DNA of 64,000 bases from DASZBX01 sp035943635 (GTDB taxonomy: Bacteria > Actinomycetota > Actinomycetes > Streptomycetales > Catenulisporaceae), in contig DASZBX010000148.1 of NCBI GenBank assembly GCA_035943635.1, forward strand, positions 186,001 through 250,000, written 5' to 3'. The translations under genes and the position numbers were made by a program. The notes below the pieces were generated by a model. That model saw only the letters and a list, made by a program, of their open reading frames with translations, ran no database searches and was not told where the DNA came from. Shown here in pieces: positions 56,944-64,000 of the stretch (position 1 is the first letter of the stretch; each line of letters opens with the position of its first letter).

Positions 56944-56992
56944 TTGCAACATGTGCAACGTGATTGCGTATGTTGTCACAATGGTTGTAGCA
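56944..56992. promoter_or_regulatory. Divergent regulatory region of the chitin-acid cluster
   Basis: This A+T-richer stretch holds TTGCA-N5-TGCAA (56944-56958), TTGT-C-ACAA (56973-56981) and repeats of GCAAC and GTTGT. It lies between the two divergent arms and is the likely operator of the IclR regulator encoded in the right arm. A TATGTT -10 candidate for the right arm is at 56969-56974. Confidence 0.6.
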
Positions 56993-57041
56993 TCCGGCCA
57001 CCAGGCCGGTCAATGAACCGCCGCGCGAGAGGAGACCGCCA

Positions 57042-57986
57042 GTGCCCGAGGTGACGTGCCTGGGTGAAACCATGGCGGTGTTCGTCCCCGAACCGCCCAC
57101 CGCAACCGGCCCAGGCCCCGCGGCGCCGGCCGGATCCGGCGGCTGCGGCTACACGGTCCAGATCGGCGGCGCCGAGTCGAACGTCGCCTGCGCCCTCGCC
57201 CGACTCGGCATCCCGGTCGGCTGGATCGGCCGGGTCGGCGACGACCGCTTCGGCCGGCTGGTCCTGGACACCCTGACCCGCCACGGCGTGGACGTGACCG
57301 GCGCCGAAACCGACCCGAACCGGCCGACCGGACTCTACGTCAAGGAGTTCACCGACACCGGCACCCGGATGCGCTACTACCGCTCCGGCTCGGCGGCCAC
57401 CGCGATGACCCCCGCCCTCGCCGCCCGCCCGGCCGTCCGGGACGCGCGCCGGCTGCACCTGAGCGGCATCACCCCGGCCCTGTCGGACGGCTGCGCGGCA
57501 CTGACCGAGGCGATCGTGGCCCGCCCGGCGCCCGGCCGCACCGTCTCCTTCGACCTGAACTGGCGCCCGGCCCTGTGGACCGGACGCGACCCGGCCCACC
57601 TGCTGCGCCTGGCCCGGCGCTGCGACCTGGTCTTCGTCGGTCAGGACGAGGCCGAGACGATGTGGGGCCTGACCGAACCGGACCAAATCCGCCGGCTGAT
57701 CCCCGGCCCGCGCACCCTGGTGGTCAAACGCGGCGCCGACGGCGCGGTGGCCTACGAAGGCGGCCAGACCGTCCGGGTCGGCGCACTGCCGGTGACCGTG
57801 GTCGAGGCGACCGGCGCCGGGGACGCGTTCGCGGCCGGGTTCCTGGCCGGCTCGGTCCGCGGACTGCCGCTGCGGGCCCGGCTGGGCCTGGCTGTGCGCG
57901 CCGCCCGCGCCGCACTGCTGACCCCGGGCGACTTCGCCCCGCGGCCGGCCGGCGCCGGCCGGCCGGTACCGGCGGGAGCCCGATGA
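57042..57986 (+). CDS. kdgK: PfkB-family sugar kinase, probable 2-dehydro-3-deoxygluconate (KDG) kinase
   Basis: A 314-residue ribokinase-fold enzyme starting MPEVTCLGETMAVFVPE. The substrate region GGAESNVACALARLG and the catalytic GAGDAFAAGFLAG (Asp as base) are intact; FDLNWRPALW is typical of KDG kinases. It would phosphorylate KDG to KDPG for the aldolase on the other arm. GTG 57042 follows GAGAGGAGA. Its stop overlaps the IclR start by 2 bp. Confidence 0.9.
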   Translation: MPEVTCLGETMAVFVPEPPTATGPGPAAPAGSGGCGYTVQIGGAESNVACALARLGIPVGWIGRVGDDRFGRLVLDTLTRHGVDVTGAETDPNRPTGLYVKEFTDTGTRMRYYRSGSAATAMTPALAARPAVRDARRLHLSGITPALSDGCAALTEAIVARPAPGRTVSFDLNWRPALWTGRDPAHLLRLARRCDLVFVGQDEAETMWGLTEPDQIRRLIPGPRTLVVKRGADGAVAYEGGQTVRVGALPVTVVEATGAGDAFAAGFLAGSVRGLPLRARLGLAVRAARAALLTPGDFAPRPAGAGRPVPAGAR

Positions 57987-58840
57987 GCCAGACCGTGCTG
58001 CGCGCCCTGTCGATCCTGCGCGACCTGGGCACCGGACCCAAGTCGCTGGACCAGGTCGCGACGCTGCTCGGCGTGCACAAATCCACCGCGCTGCGGCTGC
58101 TGCAGACCCTCGAGCAGGAGGGATTCGCCCGACACGACGAGAAACACCGCTACCGGCTCGGCCCGCAACTGTTCACCCTGGCCCACCAGGCACTCGACGA
58201 CCTCGACGTGCGCCGCCTGGCCGCGCCGTACCTCGCCCGGCTCAACGAGGTGCACGGCCACACCGTGCACCTGGCCGCATACGTGGACGGCACCGTGGTC
58301 TACATCGACAAATACGACAGCCGACACCCGGTCCGGATGAACTCGCACATCGGCGCGACCGCCCCCGCACACTGCACAGCCGTCGGAAAAGTCCTGCTCG
58401 CCGCCCTGCCCGAGGCCCGCCGCCGGGCGGTCGCGGAACGGCTGGCCTACCCGGCGTACACCGCGAACACGATCACCTCGCCCGGCCCCCTGCTGGCCGA
58501 ACTCGACCGGGTGGCCGGACAGGGTTTCGCCCAGGACCGCGCGGAACACGAGGACTACATCAACTGCATCGCGGCCCCGATCCGGGACGCGGCCGGCACG
58601 GTCCTGGCCGCCGCCTCGGTCTCGGTGCCAGAACCGATCCTCGGCCACCAGGGCGTGCTCGCCCTGCTGCCCGACCTGCTCGACGCCACCGGAGCCGCCT
58701 CGGCGGAACTCGGCTGGCGATACCCGCTCGGGCCGGCCCTGGCCCCGGCGGCCGAACCGGCGCCGGCCGCGGACACCGGCCCGCGCCCGGCTGAAGACCA
58801 CCTGCACGACGACCACCCGCACCAAGACCAGGAGAACTGA
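57983..58840 (+). CDS. IclR-family transcriptional regulator
   Basis: A 285-residue regulator with the IclR winged helix (residues 1-65: LRALSILRDLGTGPKSLDQV, HKSTALRLLQTLEQEGFA) and the GAF-like effector domain (about 75-240) carrying AHCTAVGKVLLAAL and the C-terminal IAAPIRDAAGTVLAAASVSV. The last 40 residues are acidic and His-rich. IclR proteins such as KdgR sense KDG-type sugar acids, which fits the cluster. ATG 57983 overlaps the kinase stop. Confidence 0.92.
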   Translation: MSQTVLRALSILRDLGTGPKSLDQVATLLGVHKSTALRLLQTLEQEGFARHDEKHRYRLGPQLFTLAHQALDDLDVRRLAAPYLARLNEVHGHTVHLAAYVDGTVVYIDKYDSRHPVRMNSHIGATAPAHCTAVGKVLLAALPEARRRAVAERLAYPAYTANTITSPGPLLAELDRVAGQGFAQDRAEHEDYINCIAAPIRDAAGTVLAAASVSVPEPILGHQGVLALLPDLLDATGAASAELGWRYPLGPALAPAAEPAPAADTGPRPAEDHLHDDHPHQDQEN

Positions 58841-58843
58841 CCG

Positions 58844-59227
58844 ATGCCGAAGACCGCCATCCACACGCCCGAGGCCCCCGCGCCGGTGGCCGCCTACTCC
58901 CAGGCGGTCCGCAAGGGCAACATCGTCCAGGTCGCCGGCCAGGGCCCGACCGACCCGACCACCGGCCAGTACGCCGGCAGCACGATCGCCGAGCAGACCC
59001 ACCAGACGATGCTGAACATCCAGGCCATCCTGCACGCGGCCGGCGCCGACTTCGACGACGTGGTCATGCTCCGGGTCTACCTGACCAAGACCGAGGACTT
59101 CGCCGGGATGAACGAGGTGTACCAGACCTTCGTCAAGGCGCCCTTCCCCGGCCGGACCACCGTCTACGTCGGCCTGCCGCCCGGGATGCTGGTCGAGATC
59201 GACGCGCTCGCCGTCCTCGACGACTGA
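58844..59227 (+). CDS. ridA: RidA-family enamine/imine deaminase
   Basis: A 127-residue RidA protein. The family hydrolyses reactive enamines and imines released by PLP dehydratases. Motifs are PVAAYSQAVRKGNIVQVAGQ, the Arg in MLRVYLTKTEDF and the Glu in MLVEIDALAVL. It begins 3 bp after the IclR gene in a likely operon. Its natural partner here is the PLP deaminase of the opposite arm. Confidence 0.93.
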   Translation: MPKTAIHTPEAPAPVAAYSQAVRKGNIVQVAGQGPTDPTTGQYAGSTIAEQTHQTMLNIQAILHAAGADFDDVVMLRVYLTKTEDFAGMNEVYQTFVKAPFPGRTTVYVGLPPGMLVEIDALAVLDD

Positions 59228-59236
59228 GCCGCGACG

Positions 59237-60856
59237 ATGACCGGCGACCACAGCGGCCAAGGCGACAGCCCGCGCGGACTGGTGCCCAGGCCGCAGTCGG
59301 CCACGCGCGCCGAGGGGTGGTTCGAGCTCGACCGCGAGACGACCCTGCACGCCGCGCCGGAACTGGAGCACGCCGCGGCGTGGCTGCGTTCCGCGCTGTC
59401 CCCGGCCACCGGATTCCCGCTGCGCGACGGCCCGGCCGGGCCGGACAACGCGATCTCGTTCCGCCTCGCGGCCCACGACCTGGGCGCCGAGGGCTATCGG
59501 CTCTCGGTCCGCCCCGGCGAGGTGACCGTCGAAGCCGGCGGCCCGGCCGGTGCCTTCTACGCCGCCCAGACCCTGCGCGGGCTGCTTCCGCCGGCCGCGT
59601 ACCGGCGGTCGGCGATCGGCGGACAGACGTGGCGGCTGCCCTGCGGCACGGTCGCCGACACGCCGCGGTTCGGCTGGCGCGGCGTGATGCTCGACGTGGC
59701 CCGGCACTTCCTGCCCAAGCAGGACGTGCTGCGGTTCATCGACCTGGCCGCGATGCACAAGCTCAACATGCTGCACCTGCACCTGACCGACGACCAGGGC
59801 TGGCGGATCGAGATCCGCCGCTACCCGAAACTGACCGAGGTCGGCGGCTGGCGGCGGGAGAGCCCGCTCGGCGACCGCCGCCGCGGCCTGGCCGACGGCC
59901 GCCCGCACGGCGGCTACTACACCCAGGACGACCTGCGGGAGATTGTCGCCTACGCCGCCGACCGGTACATCACCGTGCTGCCGGAGATCGACGTCCCCGG
60001 CCACACCAGGGCCGCGATCGCGGCGTACCCGGAACTGGGCAACGTCGACCTGCCGGACTGCCCCGCGGATCCCGAGGTGGCGACCACCTGGGGCATCCAC
60101 GACCAGGTCCTGAACGCGGAACAGGCCACCGTCGACTTCCTCTGCCACGTCTTCGACGAGGTGATGGACCTGTTCCCCGGCAGGTGGATCGGCGTCGGCG
60201 GGGACGAATGCCCGACCGCGGAGTGGGCCGCCAGCCCGCGCGCCCGGGCCAGGATGTCCGAGCTCGGCCTGACCGGCCCGGACGAGATCCGCGGCTGGTA
60301 CACCGCCCGCCTGGCCGAACACCTGGCCCGCAACGGCCGGACCCTGTTCGGCTGGGACGAGATCTGCGAGGTCGACCTGCCGCCCGGCGCGGTGGTCGCC
60401 TCGTGGCGCGGGGTCGACGGCGCCGTCACCGCGGCCGGGCAAGGACACGAGGTCGTGCTGTGTCCGGAGGAACAGGTCTACCTCGACTATCGGCAGGCGG
60501 ACGGCGCCGACGAGCCGATCCCGGTGGGCACCGTCTCGTCGCTGGCCCACGTGCACGCGTTCGACCCGGTGCCCGCGGCCCTCGGCCCCGAAGGTGCGCG
60601 GCACGTGCTCGGCGCCCAGAGCAACATCTGGACGGAACACATGGACTCGGCGCGAGTGATCGATTACATGGCCTTTCCGAGGCTGTGCGCCTTCGCCGAG
60701 ACGGTCTGGACCGGCCCGGGCCAGGATCACCAGGGCTTTCTGCGCCGCATGGGTGACCACGAACAGCGCTTGGACGCGCTGGGAGTCGAATACCGTCACC
60801 CGTCCGGCCCCCAGCCCTGGCAGTCCCGCCCGGACGCGCCGGGCTGGCCGCGCTGA
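59237..60856 (+). CDS. GH20 beta-N-acetylhexosaminidase
   Basis: A 539-residue glycoside hydrolase. The N-terminal GH20b domain covers about 1-140; the catalytic barrel follows, with the adjacent Asp323-Glu324 pair in GVGGDECPT, RGVMLDVARHFLPK and HLHLTDDQGWRIEI. It removes terminal GlcNAc from chitooligosaccharides by substrate-assisted catalysis. No signal peptide is seen, so it acts inside the cell. It lies 9 bp behind ridA and completes the right arm of the cluster. Confidence 0.94.
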   Translation: MTGDHSGQGDSPRGLVPRPQSATRAEGWFELDRETTLHAAPELEHAAAWLRSALSPATGFPLRDGPAGPDNAISFRLAAHDLGAEGYRLSVRPGEVTVEAGGPAGAFYAAQTLRGLLPPAAYRRSAIGGQTWRLPCGTVADTPRFGWRGVMLDVARHFLPKQDVLRFIDLAAMHKLNMLHLHLTDDQGWRIEIRRYPKLTEVGGWRRESPLGDRRRGLADGRPHGGYYTQDDLREIVAYAADRYITVLPEIDVPGHTRAAIAAYPELGNVDLPDCPADPEVATTWGIHDQVLNAEQATVDFLCHVFDEVMDLFPGRWIGVGGDECPTAEWAASPRARARMSELGLTGPDEIRGWYTARLAEHLARNGRTLFGWDEICEVDLPPGAVVASWRGVDGAVTAAGQGHEVVLCPEEQVYLDYRQADGADEPIPVGTVSSLAHVHAFDPVPAALGPEGARHVLGAQSNIWTEHMDSARVIDYMAFPRLCAFAETVWTGPGQDHQGFLRRMGDHEQRLDALGVEYRHPSGPQPWQSRPDAPGWPR

Positions 60857-60922
60857 CGAACCGCGTCGGCAGGAGATGCGCGCTCGGGGCGCCTCCTGCA
60901 CAGCGGGAAGAATGCCAGACGG

Positions 60923-61879
60923 CTACGGCCGCCGCCCCGCCGTTTCGCGGACGCTCCGGACCAAGTCCTCGACAGCCCCCGACCAGGTCGGATAGTCGAA
61001 GGTGAAACCCGCGTCGAGCAGCCGACCCGGCACGACGCGACGGCTCTTGAGCAGCAGTTCGGTATCCGACCGGATCGCGAACGCACCGATCTCGGCCATC
61101 CACTTCGTCGCGGGCAGCCCGATCGGAATGCCCCACGCGGCGCGCAACGTCCGCATGAACGCCCGCTGCGGCAACGGCTCGGGCGCGGCGAGGTTCACCG
61201 GCCCGGCCAGGTCGGCCCACTCGGTGAGGAACTCGATCGCGCGGACGAAATCCCGAGCATGGATCCAGGAGATGTACTGCCCGCCGCCCGCGACCGGGCC
61301 GCCGAGGCCCAGCCGGGCCATCCGCAGCAGCACGTCGAACACGCCGCCGCGGTCCGGGCTCATCACCATCGCCGCGCGCAGGGCGACCTTGCGGGTGTGC
61401 GGCGTCGCGGCCTCCTCCTGCGCCCGCTCCCAGGCCTTCGCGATCTCCACGCTGTACGACCAGTAGTCCGGTACGCCCGGCTCGGACCCGCCGATCTCGC
61501 CGCCCGCCTCGTCGTTGGCCGCGCCGAACGTGTGGGCGTAGACGGTGGCCGTGCTCATCTGGAGCCAGACCCGCGGCGGCCGGTCGGCGGCGGCGATCGC
61601 CTGACCCACGACCCGTGCGGAGTCCACCCGCGAGTCCATCATGGCCCGCAGATTCGCTGCGGTGTAGCGGCAACTGACGCTGCGTCCGGCCAGGTTGACC
61701 ACGAGGTCGCTGCCGTCGATCTCCCGCGCCCACGCTCCCAGAGTCCGGCCGTCCCACTGCACGTCTTGGGCCTGCGTCGGCTGCCTGGTCAGGATGGTCA
61801 CGTCATGGCCGGCCGCGGTCAGCGCCCGGTCCAGGATCCCGCCGACCTGTCCTGTGCCCCCCGGTATCACGATCTTCAT
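60923..61879 (-). CDS. TIGR01777-type NAD(P)-dependent epimerase
   Basis: A 318-residue SDR-fold protein. The Rossmann motif GGTGQVGGILDRAL is at residues 7-20; WLQMSTATVYAHTFG and YSYSVEIAK-like sequence (WSYSVEIAKAWE) mark the extended-SDR active site. A C-terminal DUF1731 region (about 255-318) is typical of the YfcH/TIGR01777 family, whose substrate is unknown. ATG 61879 follows GAAGGGG; TTG 61882 is the alternative. A palindrome at 61921 lies 42 bp upstream. Confidence 0.88.
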   Translation of the reverse strand: MKIVIPGGTGQVGGILDRALTAAGHDVTILTRQPTQAQDVQWDGRTLGAWAREIDGSDLVVNLAGRSVSCRYTAANLRAMMDSRVDSARVVGQAIAAADRPPRVWLQMSTATVYAHTFGAANDEAGGEIGGSEPGVPDYWSYSVEIAKAWERAQEEAATPHTRKVALRAAMVMSPDRGGVFDVLLRMARLGLGGPVAGGGQYISWIHARDFVRAIEFLTEWADLAGPVNLAAPEPLPQRAFMRTLRAAWGIPIGLPATKWMAEIGAFAIRSDTELLLKSRRVVPGRLLDAGFTFDYPTWSGAVEDLVRSVRETAGRRP

Positions 61880-61920
61880 CAAGTTCCCCTTCGCCCTGTG
61901 CGAGGAGCCTAGCAGAAGAA

Positions 61921-61936
61921 TTTGAACGCGTTCAAA
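61921..61936. promoter_or_regulatory. TetR-type operator upstream of the epimerase
   Basis: TTTGAACGCGTTCAAA, a perfect 16-bp palindrome of the shape bound by TetR-family repressors. No TetR gene lies in the window. Confidence 0.6.
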
Positions 61937-61983
61937 AGGGGTTGGTCATCTTCAGGGCGGTACAGCCGAGGAGGCGTAAGCGG

Positions 61984-62361
61984 CTACGCCTCGTCCTCCT
62001 GCGGCACCGCGTATCCGGGGACGGACGGCCACCGGACCGTCAGCACCACGGACTCCTCCTCCGCGACCCACGAGTGATCGACCCGGCGGCCCCAGATCAC
62101 ATAATCGCCCTGCTGCTCCAGCAGCACGCTGCGGCCCGGCAGCTCGACCCGGAAACGCCCGCTGATGAGCACCAGCAACGCGGTCCGCTCCTCGCCGCGT
62201 ACCCACTGCTTCCGCTCGTCGCCGACCGGATGGACGCCCCACTTGATCTCGACGTCCTCGCTGTGGCGCGGATCGCCGGGATCCTTGAAGTGGCCGAGCA
62301 ACCATCCTCGGTCCAGCGCCGCATCCTTGCCCGCATTACCCACGTACACGCCGTCGTTCAT
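61984..62361 (-). CDS. Small cupin-like protein
   Basis: A 125-residue protein that reads as a single-domain cupin: a beta-rich core with LLVLISGRFRVELPGRSVLLEQQGDYVIWG and the His in RVDHSWVAEEESVVLTVRW. Only one clear metal-type His is present, so it may bind a ligand without catalysis. The family has no known function. It ends 105 bp before the epimerase start, with the TetR-type palindrome between. Confidence 0.7.
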   Translation of the reverse strand: MNDGVYVGNAGKDAALDRGWLLGHFKDPGDPRHSEDVEIKWGVHPVGDERKQWVRGEERTALLVLISGRFRVELPGRSVLLEQQGDYVIWGRRVDHSWVAEEESVVLTVRWPSVPGYAVPQEDEA

Positions 62362-62439
62362 GCTTCAGGACGCTAGCAGCAGCGTGGGCGCCACTCTTCG
62401 GAGTGACGGCCCACACAGGTATCGGCTGTACTCGCCTGG

Positions 62440-64000
62440 TCAGCCGGCCTTGGCCGTGCAGGCGTAGAGGCCGGAAGCGGACGAGGCCGTCGCGGAAGCC
62501 GACGTCGACGTGGATCCGGACGTACCGCCGTACTCGCTCGCGGAGACCGCCGCGCAGTTCTTCTGCACCCAGGTGTCCACATCGGATCCGGTGCCCGCGC
62601 CGCCGCCAGGACCCGCACCCATCCCGCCGCCGAGCTCCACGTACTTCAGCTCGCCCGCGGCGACCAGTTGCTCCAGCCTGGCGACGGTCATCGCCGGATC
62701 GCTGCCGGTGAAACCGAACATCGAGATCACCGGCCGGCCCGTCTGCACGATCAGGTCCGCGGCCGCGCTCGAACCCGAGACCGCGATCAGCCACTTCGCG
62801 CTGCCCTGGTTCTGCTCCAGGTAGGAGATCTCGGCCGAACTCAGATCGCCGCCCATACCGCCCGCGCCACCCGGACCGCCGCCCGCGCCGCCGAAGCCTG
62901 TTCCGGAGTCGCCGCGCAGCTCGCCGCCGGTCGGGGGCGTCTGCCCCGACGAACCGCTCGGGCCGCTGAAGCCGCCGGCCCCGCCCGGCCCGCCACCGGT
63001 CTCGCCCGGACCGCCGCCGAACTGGCTGGTCGACCCACCCGGCAACCCACCGGCCTGGCCCGACTGCCCGGGCGGTCCGCCGAACCCGCCGGCACCACCC
63101 GGACCGCTTCGCCCGCCCGCGCCGCCGCCGCCCGGCCCGCCGCCCAGCGATCCGTTCGACGGCCCGGCCAGCGGATTGACCCCGCTGGTGGTCGACGACG
63201 CGGCCGCCGCGGCAAAGGCGGCCGGCCCGGCCAGCCCGACCACCAGCAGCGCCGCCAGCCCGATCGCGCCGAGCCGCGCCCGCTGCTCCGGCCGAACCTT
63301 CAGCAGCACCAGCGCACCGATCCCGATCACGGCCGCACCGATGATCAGCGGATCGAGCCAGGTGGCGTACGAATTCGTGGTCAGCAGATCCACGGACCAG
63401 TACGCCGTGACGGCGGCCGTGACCGGCAGGACCAACCACGCCCAGCCGCTCGTGCGCGCGGCCCGCCACACGACCACGCCGCCCCCGCCGACCAACGCGC
63501 CGATCGCCGGAGCCATCGCGGTCGAGTAGTACGGGTGGATGACGCCGTTCTGGTACGAGAACACGGCGAAGTGCACGCCGAGCCACAGACCCCACAACAG
63601 CAACGCCGCCCGCTCCGGATCGGTGCGCCTGGCTCGGCCACGCAGCACCAGCGCGGCGACGAACAGCAGACCGGCAGCCGGAAGCAGCCAGGAGATCTGA
63701 GTCCCGAGGACGTCGTTGAACATCCGGCCCAAGCCGCTGGACCCCGAGAACCCGCCGCCCGAGCCGGTGCCGTCACCGCCGGTCAGTCGGCCGAGACCGT
63801 TGTAACCGGTGGCCAGGCCCCATTCGGAGTCGTTCGTCGAACCGCCGACGTACGGCCGGTCGGCCGCCGGAATCGCATCGACGATCAGCATCCACCAGAA
63901 CGACGCCACCGCCAGCACCGCGGTGAACAAGGCCAGATGCCGGATCCGCTTCCAGAATCCGCCCTCGGCGGCATAGAGGTAGACCAAAGTCAGCGCGGGC
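62440..64000 (-). CDS. ArnT-like membrane glycosyltransferase (GT39 family), 5' end beyond the window
   Basis: At least 520 residues; no start lies in the window because the frame continues to the right edge. The visible part begins inside the membrane region, with hydrophobic segments up to about 63,230, then a long Gly/Pro/Ser-rich linker (coding 62,845-63,180) and an extracytoplasmic C-terminal domain with QTGRPVISMFGFTGSDPAM. This architecture matches the actinobacterial relatives of ArnT and YkcB that transfer a sugar from a lipid carrier to the outer face. The donor and acceptor are unknown. Confidence 0.8.
   Translation of the reverse strand, partial: PALTLVYLYAAEGGFWKRIRHLALFTAVLAVASFWWMLIVDAIPAADRPYVGGSTNDSEWGLATGYNGLGRLTGGDGTGSGGGFSGSSGLGRMFNDVLGTQISWLLPAAGLLFVAALVLRGRARRTDPERAALLLWGLWLGVHFAVFSYQNGVIHPYYSTAMAPAIGALVGGGGVVVWRAARTSGWAWLVLPVTAAVTAYWSVDLLTTNSYATWLDPLIIGAAVIGIGALVLLKVRPEQRARLGAIGLAALLVVGLAGPAAFAAAAASSTTSGVNPLAGPSNGSLGGGPGGGGAGGRSGPGGAGGFGGPPGQSGQAGGLPGGSTSQFGGGPGETGGGPGGAGGFSGPSGSSGQTPPTGGELRGDSGTGFGGAGGGPGGAGGMGGDLSSAEISYLEQNQGSAKWLIAVSGSSAAADLIVQTGRPVISMFGFTGSDPAMTVARLEQLVAAGELKYVELGGGMGAGPGGGAGTGSDVDTWVQKNCAAVSASEYGGTSGSTSTSASATASSASGLYACTAKAG

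Noticed and set aside
57752..60901. 1049-codon minus-strand frame opposite kdgK-iclR-ridA-GH20
   Set aside because: Antisense shadow of four well-identified genes. Composition is not protein-like.
61921..61936. Palindrome as a LexA box
   Set aside because: GAAC and GTTC are separated by 2 bp, not 4.

Overview
The window comes from a high-G+C actinobacterial chromosome next to the replication origin. The left half keeps a gene order known from Streptomyces, Mycobacterium and relatives: the start of dnaA (minus strand), then rpmH-rnpA-yidD-yidC-jag-rsmG-parA-parB with two parS sites, trxB-trxA, and opposite them sigM with its anti-sigma factor, a pseudokinase, murJ and a DUF6049 protein, followed by the CCA-adding enzyme. 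Streptomyces-type features (HspR-controlled dnaK operon, SigR-like trx promoter, hutF-type histidine pathway, DUF2617) point to Streptomycetales, Catenulisporales or a related order. I cannot fix the genus from sequence alone.

From 17.3 to 34 kb lie housekeeping and stress genes, nearly all on the minus strand: an MFS transporter, a class III aminotransferase, purA, a class II aldolase, a DedA protein, pyrE, a GntR regulator, DUF2617, clpB, and the chaperone operon dnaK-grpE-dnaJ-hspR. The dnaK promoter has two HspR-type inverted repeats over it.

From 34 to 42.4 kb is a histidine utilisation locus: hutU, an M20 amidohydrolase, hutF and hutI run leftward in one tightly overlapping operon, with hutH diverging and a RpiR-type regulator behind it. 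An EtfD-like membrane iron-sulfur oxidoreductase follows, then dcd with two unknown co-oriented genes, tRNA-Gly(CCC), an aspartate/glutamate racemase-like gene, a two-module Lrp regulator, a secreted SGNH hydrolase, a MOSC protein, a MerR regulator paired with an aldo/keto reductase, and a GNAT acetyltransferase.

The most interesting block is 53.3-60.9 kb. Two divergent arms encode a KDPG-type aldolase, an N-acyl-D-amino-acid deacylase-like amidohydrolase and a fold-type III PLP deaminase on one side, and a KDG-type sugar kinase, IclR regulator, RidA and GH20 beta-N-acetylhexosaminidase on the other. Read together, they give every step from an N-acetylglucosamine-1-acid (aldonic acid) chitin fragment to pyruvate and glyceraldehyde 3-phosphate, matching a chitin-oxidation route known from marine bacteria. 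The right edge holds an SDR-type epimerase, a small cupin and the end of an ArnT-like membrane glycosyltransferase that runs off the window.

I saw no insertion sequences, prophage, CRISPR array or rRNA genes. Positions and motifs were read by eye. Nothing was searched against a database.
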